64,000 nt of DNA from positions 1-64,000 of the forward strand of contig CDMY01000431.1 of the NCBI GenBank assembly GCA_001179505.1, read 5' to 3'. This DNA is from Vitrella brassicaformis (taxonomy: Eukaryota; Sar; Vitrellaceae). Under the pieces are notes generated by a model. That model had not been told where the DNA came from, ran no database searches, and was given only the letters and a program-made list of their open reading frames with translations. Both the position numbers and the translations under genes were made by a program. This document shows positions 1 through 10,353 of this stretch, piece by piece; within the stretch, counting starts at the first letter, position 1; each line of letters starts with the position of its first letter.

Positions 1-15
1 GGGGGGGGGGGGGGG
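1..15. other. poly-G run at the window edge
   Basis: Fifteen consecutive G open the window, directly beside the truncated aldehyde dehydrogenase gene. This looks like a contig end or a sequencing artefact rather than biology. Confidence 0.6.
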
Positions 16-40
16 TAGATGTGCGTTAGCGTGTGTGTAC

Positions 41-2180
41 CGCATTGAGGAAGAGACCCAGCTGGGCGACCTCAATCGCCTGACACGTCAACATGTGACA
101 GGAGCCATCCCATTGGACTCGTTTCTTTTCTGGAGTCTCTATGTACTCACCTGGTCGAGGTCGGCGTCCTTGCAGACTATCAGGGGACTCTTGCCGCCCA
201 ACTCTACACACACGAAGAAACACACGACACACGACACATGAACGCTGCTGTTTTTCTGTTTGTTTGTTTGTTTGTTTGTTTGTGTGTGCACGTGGTGTAC
301 CCACCAGTGGTGACTTTTTTCATTCCGCTTTGGGCCGCCGCCACGAGGATCTTCTCGGCCGTCACACCGCTGCCAGTGAACGCAACCTGCACGGACACAG
401 ACAGAGAGAAAGCATCCGTCCACTGCCTTTCGTGTGCCACCGACTGACCGACCTTGTCGATCATTTCGTGCCGCACAATCATGTCGCCGGTGGTGGGGCC
501 GTAGCCGGACAATATGTTGATGACGCCGGGCGGGAACCTGACACCAAACACAATACCGTCGTCAAATGGTGTGGGGGTTTGGGGGTGTGGCTGCGTACCC
601 AGCCTCCTTGATGAGGTGTCCCATGAGCAGTCCGGTGAGGGGCGTCTTCTCGCTGGTCTTGATGACCACAGTGCAGCCGGCAGCCACTGCATATATGGCA
701 CACATACATCCACAAACATCCGCAAATTTGGATCAACAAGGGTTCGTGGCTTTTATCAGTGTGTGTTCTGTGTATACTGGCGGGTCCGATCTTCCAGCTG
801 AACATGGCCAGAGGGAAGTTCTGGCACACAGATACACGCAGACAGGAAGATGCACCCAGCGCATCAGTGAGTGCGCGCCTCAGTGACCTACCCAGGGGAT
901 GATCTGACCGCACACGCCGACCGGCTCACGTCTGCACATGACGTTACACAAATATGCCCACGCAGACAAGACGGGCGCATGAAAGTGTGCACATCCCTGT
1001 GGCTCACCTCTGGTAGCACAGCCAGTTGGCGGGCGTCTCGTTTAGGGAACTGATGGGGATGTGCTTGCCCTAAACACACACAGCCACACGCACACAAACC
1101 ACACACACACACACGCATTGTGACATTCTCAGCTCCACGCCGTTCCCACCCACCTGTATTTTGCCGTCGGCCCATCCGGCGTAGTAGTGGTACACCTTGA
1201 TGCACAGGCGAATGTCCACATTCCTATCACACACGCACACAGAGCCAAACACACACGTGTGTGTTGATGTGTGTGTGATGCTGGGCGGGTCGCTCACTTG
1301 GCGATGTGTTTGGGTTTGCCGTTGTCGAGCGACTCGACCTCGGCCAACTGAACCAGACAGACCGACACACGTGTGTGTGTGTGTGTCCATCCATGTGTGT
1401 GTGCTGACCTGGTCGATGTGCTTTTCCATGAGGTCAGCGAGTTTGTGCAGACACTGAGCGCGAACGGGGCCGGTCGTCTCGCTCCACGACGGGAATGCTG
1501 AATGAATGCATTCCACACACACACACACACATCCACACCCCTCCCATGTGTATGTGTGTCTGGTGCCTGCCCACCTTTGGCAGCGGCCTTGACGGCACGA
1601 TCAACGTCCAGCTTCCTTAACACACACACAGGGCAGATCCACACACACTAATATGTGTGTGCCTTGCACTGTCTGATAGAAACAAGCTCACCCGGCCTCC
1701 TGGATCTTGGCGATGACTTTGCCGTTGGTCGGGTCGACCGTATCGAAGTGCGTCCCGTCATGCTCGTCCACAAACTCACTACACACCCAGACACCCAGAC
1801 AGACAGGCCTCTCCCGCCGACACGCATCATCATTATGTGTGTGTCTGTTGGCTGACTTGTCGATGAAGAGTCTGGTCTCCATGGGGAGGGCGCCGACGGG
1901 GTAGCCGCCCTCGGAGCCGTTCAGCTGCGCCACACACACAGACATACACACACAGATGAATATATGTCTCTCTCACACCCTCAGAGAGGGCAAAAGACCG
2001 ATTCGTGCTGCGCCAAATGGGCACATTGGCAGCCTCCCTCTCTCCCTCACGCCCACATGCATCTTGTTTGTGTGCGGTTACGTCTTTGCCCATCTTGGCG
2101 GCGGCGTGGCGCTGTTGTTTGACGCGGATCTCTCTCTCCTGGGTGGTGCCTTCTCGGGTCTCGCAGCAGCGGAGGAACAT
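41..2180 (-). CDS. aldehyde dehydrogenase (3' end outside the window)
   Basis: NAD(P)-dependent aldehyde oxidation, ALDH superfamily, close to the ALDH1/2 class. About 16 exons are readable in family order: LFIDNEFVDEHDGTHFDTV, TNGKVIAKIQEAGKLDVDRA, LADLMEKHIDQ, SLDNGKPKHIAK, IKVYHYYAGWADGKIQ, GKHIPISSLNETPANWLCYQ, REPVGVCGQIIPW, NFPLAMFSWKIGPA, AAGCTVVIKTSEKTPL, GFPPGVINILSGYGPTTGD, AFTGSGVTAEKILVAAAQSG, ELGGKSPLIVCKDADLDQ and AIEVAQLGLFLNA. These cover the NAD-binding region, including the FTGS loop and the general-base Glu of ELGGKSP. The catalytic Cys and the C-terminus lie left of position 41. Exon sites include 2082..2180, 1857..1924, 1692..1778, 1409..1497, 892..931, 453..537, 305..386, 151..203 and 41..79. 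The start ATG at 2180 gives a basic leader that is not typical of a mitochondrial presequence, so an upstream exon is possible. Confidence 0.93.
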
Positions 2181-2496
2181 ACACCGATTTCCGTACTTTC
2201 AAGCTCGCATCAGCGCCTCGATCGGGGAGAGGAGGATGGCGGTGGGATCTCTGTGGTGAGGATACAGCGTGGTAAGCAACGTCATTCATCTGATGGCACA
2301 GATCTATCTCATTTTGTGTCATGATTCATCTGTTCTCTCAGGTGGTCATGTGGTCATGACCATGAGATAGATGGACTCATTGACCTGTGAGGCGTCTCGT
2401 GCGTGAGAAGGGTCCATTGCACCGACCTGCAGAGCACCGTATGTCTGGTGCGTCTGTGGTTTCTCGTCTTCCCAGTACGGTCTTCTCTGTGTGCAG
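2181..2496. promoter_or_regulatory. divergent intergenic region
   Basis: This stretch separates the minus-strand ALDH start from the plus-strand PARP-like exons. I see no clear exon, though an upstream exon of the PARP-like gene could lie here. A shared promoter is inferred from the head-to-head layout only. Confidence 0.35.
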
Positions 2497-3324
2497 CTGC
2501 CGCTGCAAATGAGGCCGCCTGTGCCAACGACGGCAGGTCGAAGAAGCGCAAGCGTCGGGCGGCCGAGGAGGAGTGAGACGAAGAGGAATACGGTAAGGTC
2601 TACCTCTGCACACACTGCACTGCACTGCGTTGGTCGGCTTCCCCTCCCTCCCTGTGTGTGACTTGATCAATACGCAGCAACGCGCCTCGTGTGTGCGTCT
2701 GTGTGTGTGGGTGTCAGATGACGAATACCATGGTCAGGAGGGCTACGAGGGCTACGAGTATGAGGACTCGCCAGGTGAGTGACAAACGATGGGAGGGATG
2801 GATGGATGGAGGGAGGGAGGGAGGGAGGGAGGGAGCGTGGTGCTCATCCGTTGTGTGTGTGTGTGCAGGTGGCGTGTTGTGTGTGGGGCTGCGAGGAGCA
2901 CCACCACAGCATTACTGCAAGCTGTGTGGTGACGAGAACTCCGACCACTTCGCCAGCGAGTCCCCCTATGGCGTCACCCTCTACCATCAGCACGCGCCGT
3001 GGCATCCTCAGGGCAAATGCCTCGCCGCTCCACCGGCATCGTCGGCGGCGGCATCTACCTGTGAGGAGACCACACGAACATTGCCACCCACAGCCGCACA
3101 CATGCATGTCTGTGTCTGTGTGTGTGGCTGGCGCGTCCCTAGGGCGTCATCCCCACAGCAGACCGACCGTAAGGCTCATCAGAGGGGCTGCATGGTGGTG
3201 GCGCGTGTGTACCTGGACAAGGTCTGCGCCTGACCCCCGGCCAGGCACCCACCCTGACAGCACCACCACCTACACGCGGCTGTAGTGTAGCAGGCGGGCT
3301 ACGGCTCGGTGCAGCTGGCCATGC
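2497..3324 (+). pseudogene. PARP/ADP-ribosyltransferase-like gene, frame-broken
   Basis: Exons at 2497..2592, 2718..2774, 2869..3060 and from 3143 join in consistent phases. The first carries a basic KKRKRR nuclear-signal-like run and an acidic stretch with an in-frame TGA at 2574. The third contains YCKLCGDENSDHF and then TLYHQ. The PARP-type core then appears in pieces: TLYHQ in one frame, TRRGILRANA in the next, RRSTGIVGGGIYL in the third. Across the intron it continues as LASSPQQTDRKAHQRGCMVV and ARVYLDKV, ending TGA at 3233. The Gly-Gly-Gly-Ile-Tyr-Leu element followed by a Lys-Ala-His stretch and a hydrophobic strand is the usual order in PARP catalytic folds. A further GYGSV piece near 3297 fits the GYDSV motif. 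With two frame changes and a stop, the gene is probably inactive. The family call rests on motifs only. Confidence 0.5.
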
Positions 3325-4016
3325 GGTCACTTTGGTGGGGGAAGGGCCCTATCTGTATGTGGGCATTTTGGAGTGAGGGGTGGGTGGGTGTGGGTGGGTG
3401 GGTGGGTGGGTGGGTGGCTGCGTTTTTCCTCTTGGGTCCCATCTGCGTTTTTCCTCTTGGGTCTTTTCACGCCACGCCCTGGGGTCGATATTTTCGCTTC
3501 CCAGGGGCTTTGTTTGAGACCTGACCCTTCCCTCTCTCTGTTCTGTCGAGTTGTTCATCACGCTTGCCGCCGTTCCCCCGTGACTGACTCACAAACACAT
3601 ACATGCATATCTCTCTCTGTGTGTATGTATGTGTTCTGTTCGTGTGCATTTATCACCTGCCTGCGGTCTGCATGTGTGTGTGCGGCTGGCTGTGTGTCTC
3701 GTGTATGAGAGCCCATCGACCATGCAAAACAGACTCAGACGGACAGACAGACAGATGCCTCGCTCATTTTGAATGAGTCTGCACTTCTGTGTATTGCTGT
3801 GTGCGTGATTGACAGACTGATGCATGGATGGGTCGATAAAGAGTCGTCTGTTCACACGTATGACTGAAACACGATAGCATACGGCATCCTACACCAATCA
3901 CAGGAACGCAAACTCGTTCAAAAAGCAGCTCGATAGAAATGCCAACAGGTTGCGCGCAGAAAGCGCGTCAAGCACCAAGCTCAGCAGGAGCTGACCCTCA
4001 GGACGACAGGGGAGAA
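3325..4016. repeat. intergenic, simple repeats and a duplicated flank
   Basis: Contains a (GGTG)n tract at about 3378-3418 and a short direct duplication around 3424-3464. A 3520-3850 segment resembles 5085-5400 on the far side of the Hsp70-like gene (gacc-tg-cccttcc, tgtcgagt, cttgccgccg, then cccatcgacca and gggtcgata). No coding exon was recognised. Confidence 0.55.
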
Positions 4017-4799
4017 TTAGCTCTGCTGCACCTTCTTCGAGATGTCGACAAGAGACTTGAAGGCACTGGTACCGCTGTCGATCGTTAGGCTCTGATACAA
4101 AACAGAAAAAGTCCACAGAGCCCTACATGTGTGTCCTCTTCTCTGACCTGTCTGCGGCCCGTGGGTTGTTCCGTTGCAGAGACGTAAAGGATACCGTCGG
4201 CGTCGATCTCCATCGCCACCTCAAGTTTTTCCCCCTGGATGCCGGTAAAGGCGAATTCGCCCAGCAGATTGTTATCGCTTGCCTTCTCGTGCTCGCCTTC
4301 GTACACCTTGAAGTACATCTGCGAAGATGTGGACACACACAGGGAGATATACAGAGATACGGCGGGCGCTTCGTCGCGAACGTCTCACCTTTGTGGCGCC
4401 TCTCGCATGGAAGACCTTTGATTTCTTGGTCGGGATGGTGCTGTTCCGCTCGATGATGCGTACGACGGTGCCAGAATCGCACGCTGAGTTCAACCTCGCT
4501 TCCATATCGCGTCCATCACGGACTTGTGCATCAAGGCCGAGAGAGAGAGGCGTGACGCTGACGAGGCGGCTCTGTGCAAATGTAAAAAAAAAAGACACAA
4601 GCCTCAGAGGGTTGCACAGATTCGCATCCATGGAATCACATTCGCTTTGAGGGTTGCCTCTCACCAGCCGTGCCAGCTGTGCCTCGAGGGCCCTTATCTT
4701 GCCAGGCATGTCTGTCTTGTTATCGCCCTGCCTCTCAAGAGCGTCCAATCGCCTCTGCATGGCAGCGTGCGCAGCTTGCCATGGTTCTTCCTTCGACAT
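4017..4799 (-). CDS. Hsp70 substrate-binding-domain-only protein with coiled-coil head
   Basis: Four exons (4799..4665, 4571..4389, 4318..4148, 4091..4017) give about 187 residues. Residues 1-45 form a charged heptad-like helix (QRRLDALERQ, IRALEAQLARL). Residues 46-165 match the Hsp70 substrate-binding beta subdomain in order: VTPLSLGLD, RIIERNSTIPTKKSKVF, YFKVYEGEHEKASDNNLLGE and IDADGILYVSATEQPTGR. The whole ATPase domain and the alpha-helical lid are missing; the lid is replaced by a short tail, TSAFKSLVDISKK. If folded it could bind extended hydrophobic peptides without an ATP cycle, which is inference. The region upstream (about 4855-4985) is shared with the paralog at 11.9 kb and looks like a spliced 5' leader. 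Confidence 0.75.
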
Positions 4800-6115
4800 G
4801 ATCTGCAGCACACGTACATGCCATGTGCGCAGGTCATGTCAACTCTATTGCATACCTTTGTTGAGAGATCCGCTGTCAGTGAGGCTCAAGCGATGCTCGC
4901 GACGCCTTGCCTGCCCTCAAAAGGAACAGATCCGGCTGGCCTTCGGTCGACGAGCTCGCAGCTCGCGTTTTGTGCGTTAGCAACTGGTGGCCTTCTCCAA
5001 TGACATGCAATTGAACGGGTATCATTTGGATCATCAACGTGCAGTGTGTGCTGTAAGGGATGCTCCTGCACACACTGCACTGAGACCTGGCCCTTCCCCC
5101 TCTCTCTTTTGTGTCGAGTCTTTCACCACCCAGCCATTCACACATTTGTATTTGTGATCGCTTTGCTTGCCGCCGACTCACCTCCCTCCCCTCTCTCCCC
5201 TCCCTCTCTCTGTGTGTGTGTGTGGGTGTGTCGCGTGGGGGAGGGTCAGCGATTTTGAGGCGGCCACTCACTCTTTCTCGCCGCATGGCATCGACAGTCC
5301 ATCGACCACACACGACAAACCGACATAGACAGACAGACAGACAGCCAGTCGTGTGATTGACACTCTCGGGCATTCATGGCCGGGTCGATAGAAAGGGCCG
5401 ACATGTGCGACGATCGTGCGTAAGTCATGATAACTCTAACCTCTTTGGCCATTGGCTGACAGCGAGATAAACGCAAACAATCAATCGCATTCGACGCAAT
5501 CATTGTGTCGACCAGTATGCAATGGGCGCGGCGCACCACCAATCGAGACCACCAAGCTTTCATCGAGACCATCATGCGATCTCATTCAGCGAACACACCC
5601 ATCCATCCATCCATGGCCATCCAACAGCACCAACACGTCAATTCATCCAGTCAGCACCATTAAACGCACCTCCTCACCCTGCCGCCATCTCCTACCCCTC
5701 CGGCCGTCTCTGGCTGTTCACATGCAGGCTGGCACGGGTGAGCCATCAATCAAGGCATTCAAGTCGGTGACATCCGACTGGATGAGTGTCATTGGGTGAA
5801 CACATGACAGTGACTCACACCGACAACCACTACCTGTCTGTCCATCTGCTGGCCTGTCTGCCTCCCATCTATCAGTCCGTCCACACACACAGAGGAAGCA
5901 GCGAGTGAGGCAGCGACAGAGATCTAGTCATGCACACATCAAAACCTGCCCGCCTGCCTCCCACATCGATGTGAAATGTCATCCATCAACACGGCAATAT
6001 CAGGCAGGATGATCCACTCGTACACCAAGTCACACACATGAAGGAAAATTCATCACACAGTCAGGCCAGCCGAACATGCCAAAATTGGTGATGCACCTCT
6101 CCCTCCCTCCCTCCA
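4800..6115. other. intergenic, no gene recognised
   Basis: Holds the conserved 5' leader of the Hsp70-like gene (about 4855-4985), a duplicated flank copy (about 5085-5400), CT-rich and ATCC runs (5589-5615), and otherwise no exon-like sequence. The 3' region of ANK1 presumably lies at 5.9-6.1 kb. Confidence 0.5.
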
Positions 6116-9037
6116 TCAGTTGATGCCGAGTGTCACCCACTGCCCCCGTTCGTCGACGTACCCCAGCTGCTGCCACTCGAACGCCGCCACGTCCTCGGTG
6201 AAGCCGTTGTCGATGCTGGCCGGCAGCCCGTCGTATCTCGCGGCCTCGTCCAGGATGGCCCGCTGCACCACCTCACGCAACTCCATCAGCCGGTGCTGCC
6301 CGCTATGCTGCCACCTGACGGCGAAGCACTGCAGCTGCGGCACCCGCACCCTCTCGCCGCCCACATTGGTCGTCCCGCCTACCACCTCCTTATTGCCCAC
6401 CACCTGCAGCGATGCGGCGGCCTCCACGAACCGCGACATCGCGGTGTTGACGCGGCGGCCGACCTCAGTGACGTTCTGGACGGGGCGGGGGCTCTGCTGC
6501 AGCACTGATGGGTTGACGAAGAACGACGCCACGCGCCAGGCGATGGCCGACATGTCCCGGTTGGCGAAGGGCATGTAGTCGTCTTGCCAGGAGGGCTCCG
6601 GGTCGACGTGTGGGGGGAGGGGGGGAGGAGGCACCGAGTTCTGGGATGGGTCGAATGAGGGGAAGGCGGCCTTGAGCTGCTGGGCGGTGGCATTGTGGAG
6701 TGCCTCTGTCAGCGCGTCGGCCATCTCGCGCTGAGGTCGCAAGGCGGCGTTGACGGCCGCCATAATGGCCTGTGGCAGCTGGTTGAGCACTGTCGCGTAC
6801 TCGGGCAGCACCAGCTGACGACAACGGCGGTCCTCCTCTGTGGCTGTGGGCATGAGGGCGATGTCAGCGCCTGCCTGGAGCAGCACACGGATGGTGGTCT
6901 TGATATGGAGGATCCGGATGGTGGCCCGGTCCCTCTCGACATGCCCCGTGGTGTTGTCCTGCAGCTGTTGGGTGTCGACATCGAGCGATATGGCAGCGTA
7001 GGTGAGGGGTGTGACGGTGGGGTCAATCGGCCTCCGTCTGTTGATGTCAGCAGCGGTGAGACGGTGGCAGATAGATGCAGCGACACAGTGGGCGCCACGG
7101 AAGGCCGCGAAGTGCAATGCCGTCACTCCCTCGTTGTCCACGGCCCTGATGTCCGCCCCGTTGGTCAGCAGCAGGTCGATGTAGCTCTCGATGAACTGCT
7201 GGGAATAGACGGGAGGCGTCATGGCCGCACTATGCACCAGGTTGCTGCCACTCGCTCTCCGCTCGGTTGCGAGTGTGCTGTCCCGCTCGATGAGCTGTCG
7301 GTAGAAGGACAGCAGGGTGCGCTCGTGAGCCTCAGTCGGCTGGTCCGTCAGCAATGTGGACGGCAGCGCCAGCACGTACCGCCCCTGTAGCTGAATACCT
7401 GGAAGAGACATACAGACATCATGGTGTGTGTTCCGTGTCGTAAGTGCTGTGAATGGGTGTGCACCTGGCTGGCCCATCAGGAGGTCGACCGCGGCCCGGT
7501 TGCACGAGGCAATGGCCACTCGGATGGGCGTAGACAAACGCCTACCGTCATTGATGTCGGCGCCTCCCTGGATGAGGCTTCGCATGACGGCGAGCTGGAG
7601 TCCGGGCGTCCGCCACGTGGGCAAAGCGACGGGGCAGTCGTCATCGCCGTCCTCATCGCCGTCGTCGGCTGCCCAGATTGACGGCACGCTGTCTTCCGTG
7701 AGGTTGTCAATCGCCAAAGACAGCAGCGGATAAGCGAAGCAGTCGCCCGTGGTGCCCGCCACCCGCAGCCGTGGCATCACATTGGGGTCGGCTCCATTCG
7801 GCTGAATCAGGTCCGTCACCTGCTGTGCGTCAGTGATGGTGCGGCGGATGATGGCCTTGGACAGCCGTCTGCTGGCGTCGCTGGTGCAACGAGGGAAGCG
7901 GACGTCGACGCCCTTCTCCGAGCTCTTCCAGCCGTGGGGTAGCGACGGACCTGGTGGCACAGCGTCAATATGAGAGGGTGGTATATGTGTGTGTTGGTGG
8001 GTGATTCGTTCACCTACCTCCGTCCTGTCGGCCATGTCCGCTGCCCGGCTGCCCATCGGATCCGTCACCACCGACACCAGCACCGACAGCACGATCCCCA
8101 CCAGCACTGACGCCCCCTTCGAGGCGGGGCGGTTGCGGTGGGCGATGCGCATGGCCGCTCAGCGTCGGAACAGTGGATGGCACGCCAACAACAGCAGCAG
8201 CAGGATGGAGGGGAGCGGGGGGACGCTGCACACACCATACACAACACAACACAACACAATTCACAAGACAGCCATTCCATCATCGTGCTGTGGTGCTGCC
8301 TGAGGGGCAGAGGAGGCATGCAATCACCTGTGGCGGTTGGGCACTGGGCAGCTTGCCGGCAGATTGGTGCGTCTGGCTGTCTCCCTTGGCCCTCTTGTGC
8401 TCCTGATGCTCCAGAGGGGAGCCGACACGCTTCACAACACCTACACCTTCACACACATACACACACGACCCAGACCATGATGACGTGCTGCGTCAGGCTG
8501 GCTGTGGTGCCTTCATTGACTACCTGTATAGCTGGATGACGATTCATGCTCCCCTGCTGCTGCTGCTAGTGCTGCTGCTTGTGGCCCATCCGCCACCCTT
8601 GCCGTGACATGAATGGCCTGCCGTGTGCCGCGGCGGAACAGCCGATGACACACACACGCACGGGAGAGTGGGTGAAGGTGTGTGTCTGTCTGTCTGTCTG
8701 TCTGTCTGTCGCGGTGCTCTTGTTTGTTGCCGTACCGGCGATGGCATCTGAGAGGGCTCTGTTGTGGAGGCGTTGTTCCTCTGCCTCATGACGACATCGC
8801 TCACCGCACCGCCGCCCGCACGGCCCTCCTGGCCCTCCTCCACATCCATTGGCTGCCGCTCGTCACCGCCGCCACGTTGGCCTGCAGATCTAGGAACGCA
8901 CAGACACACACGATGTTTGCCGATAATGCTGTGTGTGATGTGCTGCATCTGTCTGAGTTGAGTGTACCTTCATCGCCATCGCCACCGTCCGCCGGGCCAG
9001 CAGCGGCCATGTCGGTGTCGGGACGACCAGATGACAT
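6116..9037 (-). CDS. ankyrin-repeat protein ANK1 (type 1 C-terminus)
   Basis: Seven exons with matching phases: 9037..8968, 8881..8736, 8617..8524, 8446..8328, 8225..8018, 7950..7465, 7398..6116, about 801 residues. The first ~213 residues are low-complexity, rich in Gly, Ala and Pro, and start MSSGRPDTDMAAAGPADGG. Exon 6 begins GPSLPHGWKS and leads into diverged ankyrin repeats: GGADINDGRRLSTPIRVAIA, NGADIRAVDNEGVTALHFAA, TPLTYAAIS and LLQAGADIALMP. The last ~250 residues form a domain I do not recognise, shared only with ANK5 (REVVQRAILDEAARYDGLP, VAAFEWQQLGYVDERGQW). No RING exons follow. Ankyrin repeats bind proteins; no partner can be named. An unspliced reading from an ATG at 8152 would give a hydrophobic N-terminus instead. 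Confidence 0.8.
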
Positions 9038-9099
9038 CGCTCTCACAGACCAACAGCTGCACCATGGAACAAAACAGAGATGGGCCTGCAGGGACCTGA

Positions 9100-9640
9100 T
9101 GCATTTGGTGTGCGCATCAATCAGTGCTTGCCTATCAAACGTATGAGCCGACTGCCAGCTGCACACACACGCTCACTGAACCAACCAGTCCGCCCGTCGA
9201 CAAGGCAGACCTGAAGACCACCAACACACGCAGACAGCAAACAGATCATCCATCCTAGTGTGCTTGTGAGTGATCCAACTGCCGCATCTTGCCACTCACC
9301 GCTGGACAAGAAGCCGCTACGTGGCGATAGTGATGGTCCGTCACACAGCTGCAGCAGCTCTCAATGCTGGCGAGGCTCAATCAATGGCAGAATCGGCACA
9401 CGAGAAGCGGCTGAGCGATGGACAAGCAAACTCGTCTGCAGGGCCTCACTGTGCCTCCGCTGGCTCGCCAAGAGGCCCTGGGAAGCACGAATTGTTTCGC
9501 TTCTGGACCACTCTCTCAGGCTCGCATCGATCCCCTTGCAGGTCGACAAAGGAGGGGGAAGGAGCCCTCCTGGTGGCTCACAGGGCTCGTCAGAAGTCAC
9601 TCATTCAGCCGCAGTGAGCCCCAATCACTTTAGATGAGTT
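9100..9640 (-). promoter_or_regulatory. conserved upstream leader of ANK1
   Basis: A block recurring before all five ankyrin genes (here and near 17.06-17.59, 23.38-23.77, 44.06-44.42 and 48.96-49.50 kb). On the coding strand each copy has GTAGCGGC-TCT, then a splice-donor-like GTGAGTGG or GTAAGTGA, then GGTCTGCCTTGTCGACGGGC. This pattern fits a non-coding first exon followed by a leader intron. Confidence 0.55.
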
Positions 9641-9804
9641 CCTCTGATGGGATGAGCAGCTCACTTGTGCGTCTGTCTGTGTGTGCCTAAGCGATGTCTG
9701 TGTCTGCACTGAGTGAATGAATAAAAAAGGCTTACTACGTCACACGCATGAGAAACAAAACAGCACGCAGCACACAACAGCAGCGTCGTGTGACACAGTC
9801 ACCA

Positions 9805-10095
9805 TCCCGCCGTCGGCCGCTCTTCGGGCTCACTGTGGCAGACGACAGGCACACACCCAACAACCATGGCATGTCATTCTCGCTCAACAGAGCAGCCCAC
9901 ACACACACGATGGCCACACACACGATGGCATCGCTTTCTCGCGATCGATCTCTACAGCTGCCTGCCCGGGAACACAAACACACACATGGCTCTCCCTGTC
10001 CCCGCCCCGCCCCTCCCCTCCCCGCTCACACAGTCTCAAGGGCTTGCCTGACAATCCCCTCACCGCCCCAGTCGCCCCATGGTCGAAACTCGATG
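9805..10095. repeat. copy of the ANK3-KMO junction, with a relic of the KMO 3' end
   Basis: This block repeats 23935-24230 almost in order: GCTCTT-GGCTCACTG, gacaggcacacacc, ctcgctcaacagagcag, the CACACGATGGC pairs and ctttctcgcgatcgatctct. It ends in cttgcctgacaatccc, which corresponds to the last codons of the monooxygenase gene at 24190-24225. It therefore carries a fragment of a gene that now sits 14 kb away. Confidence 0.65.
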
Positions 10096-10353
10096 CCCTC
10101 AATCATCATTCTACTCTACATGCGCTCATAAAATCACCGTCTCAAAATGCCGCACGGAACGTGCCGCACACACGCGCCCATTCGACATGCACAGAGATCA
10201 ACGTGCAAGACGTAGGCCACAGCGAGATTGACAGAACAAGAAGGGCAGACTGCAACCATGCAGATATGCAATCGTATAAAGCTCGCGGCACACACATACA
10301 CTCACCGACGGCTGGCTGGCCATCGGGACAGTAGCGAGTAGAGCTCGAGAGCA

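Noticed and set aside
35-611. Plus-strand open frames over the left edge
   Set aside because: They are the reverse of clear ALDH exons and TG-rich introns.
7951-8152. ANK1 starting at ATG 8152 with a membrane helix as the main product
   Set aside because: Five upstream exons join in consistent phase and use the other frame of this exon; the same holds for ANK4 and ANK5. Kept only as a possible retained-intron form.
9361-9600. Frames upstream of the ankyrin genes as small proteins
   Set aside because: The corresponding frames are not conserved among the five copies, although the DNA is; this fits a non-coding leader.
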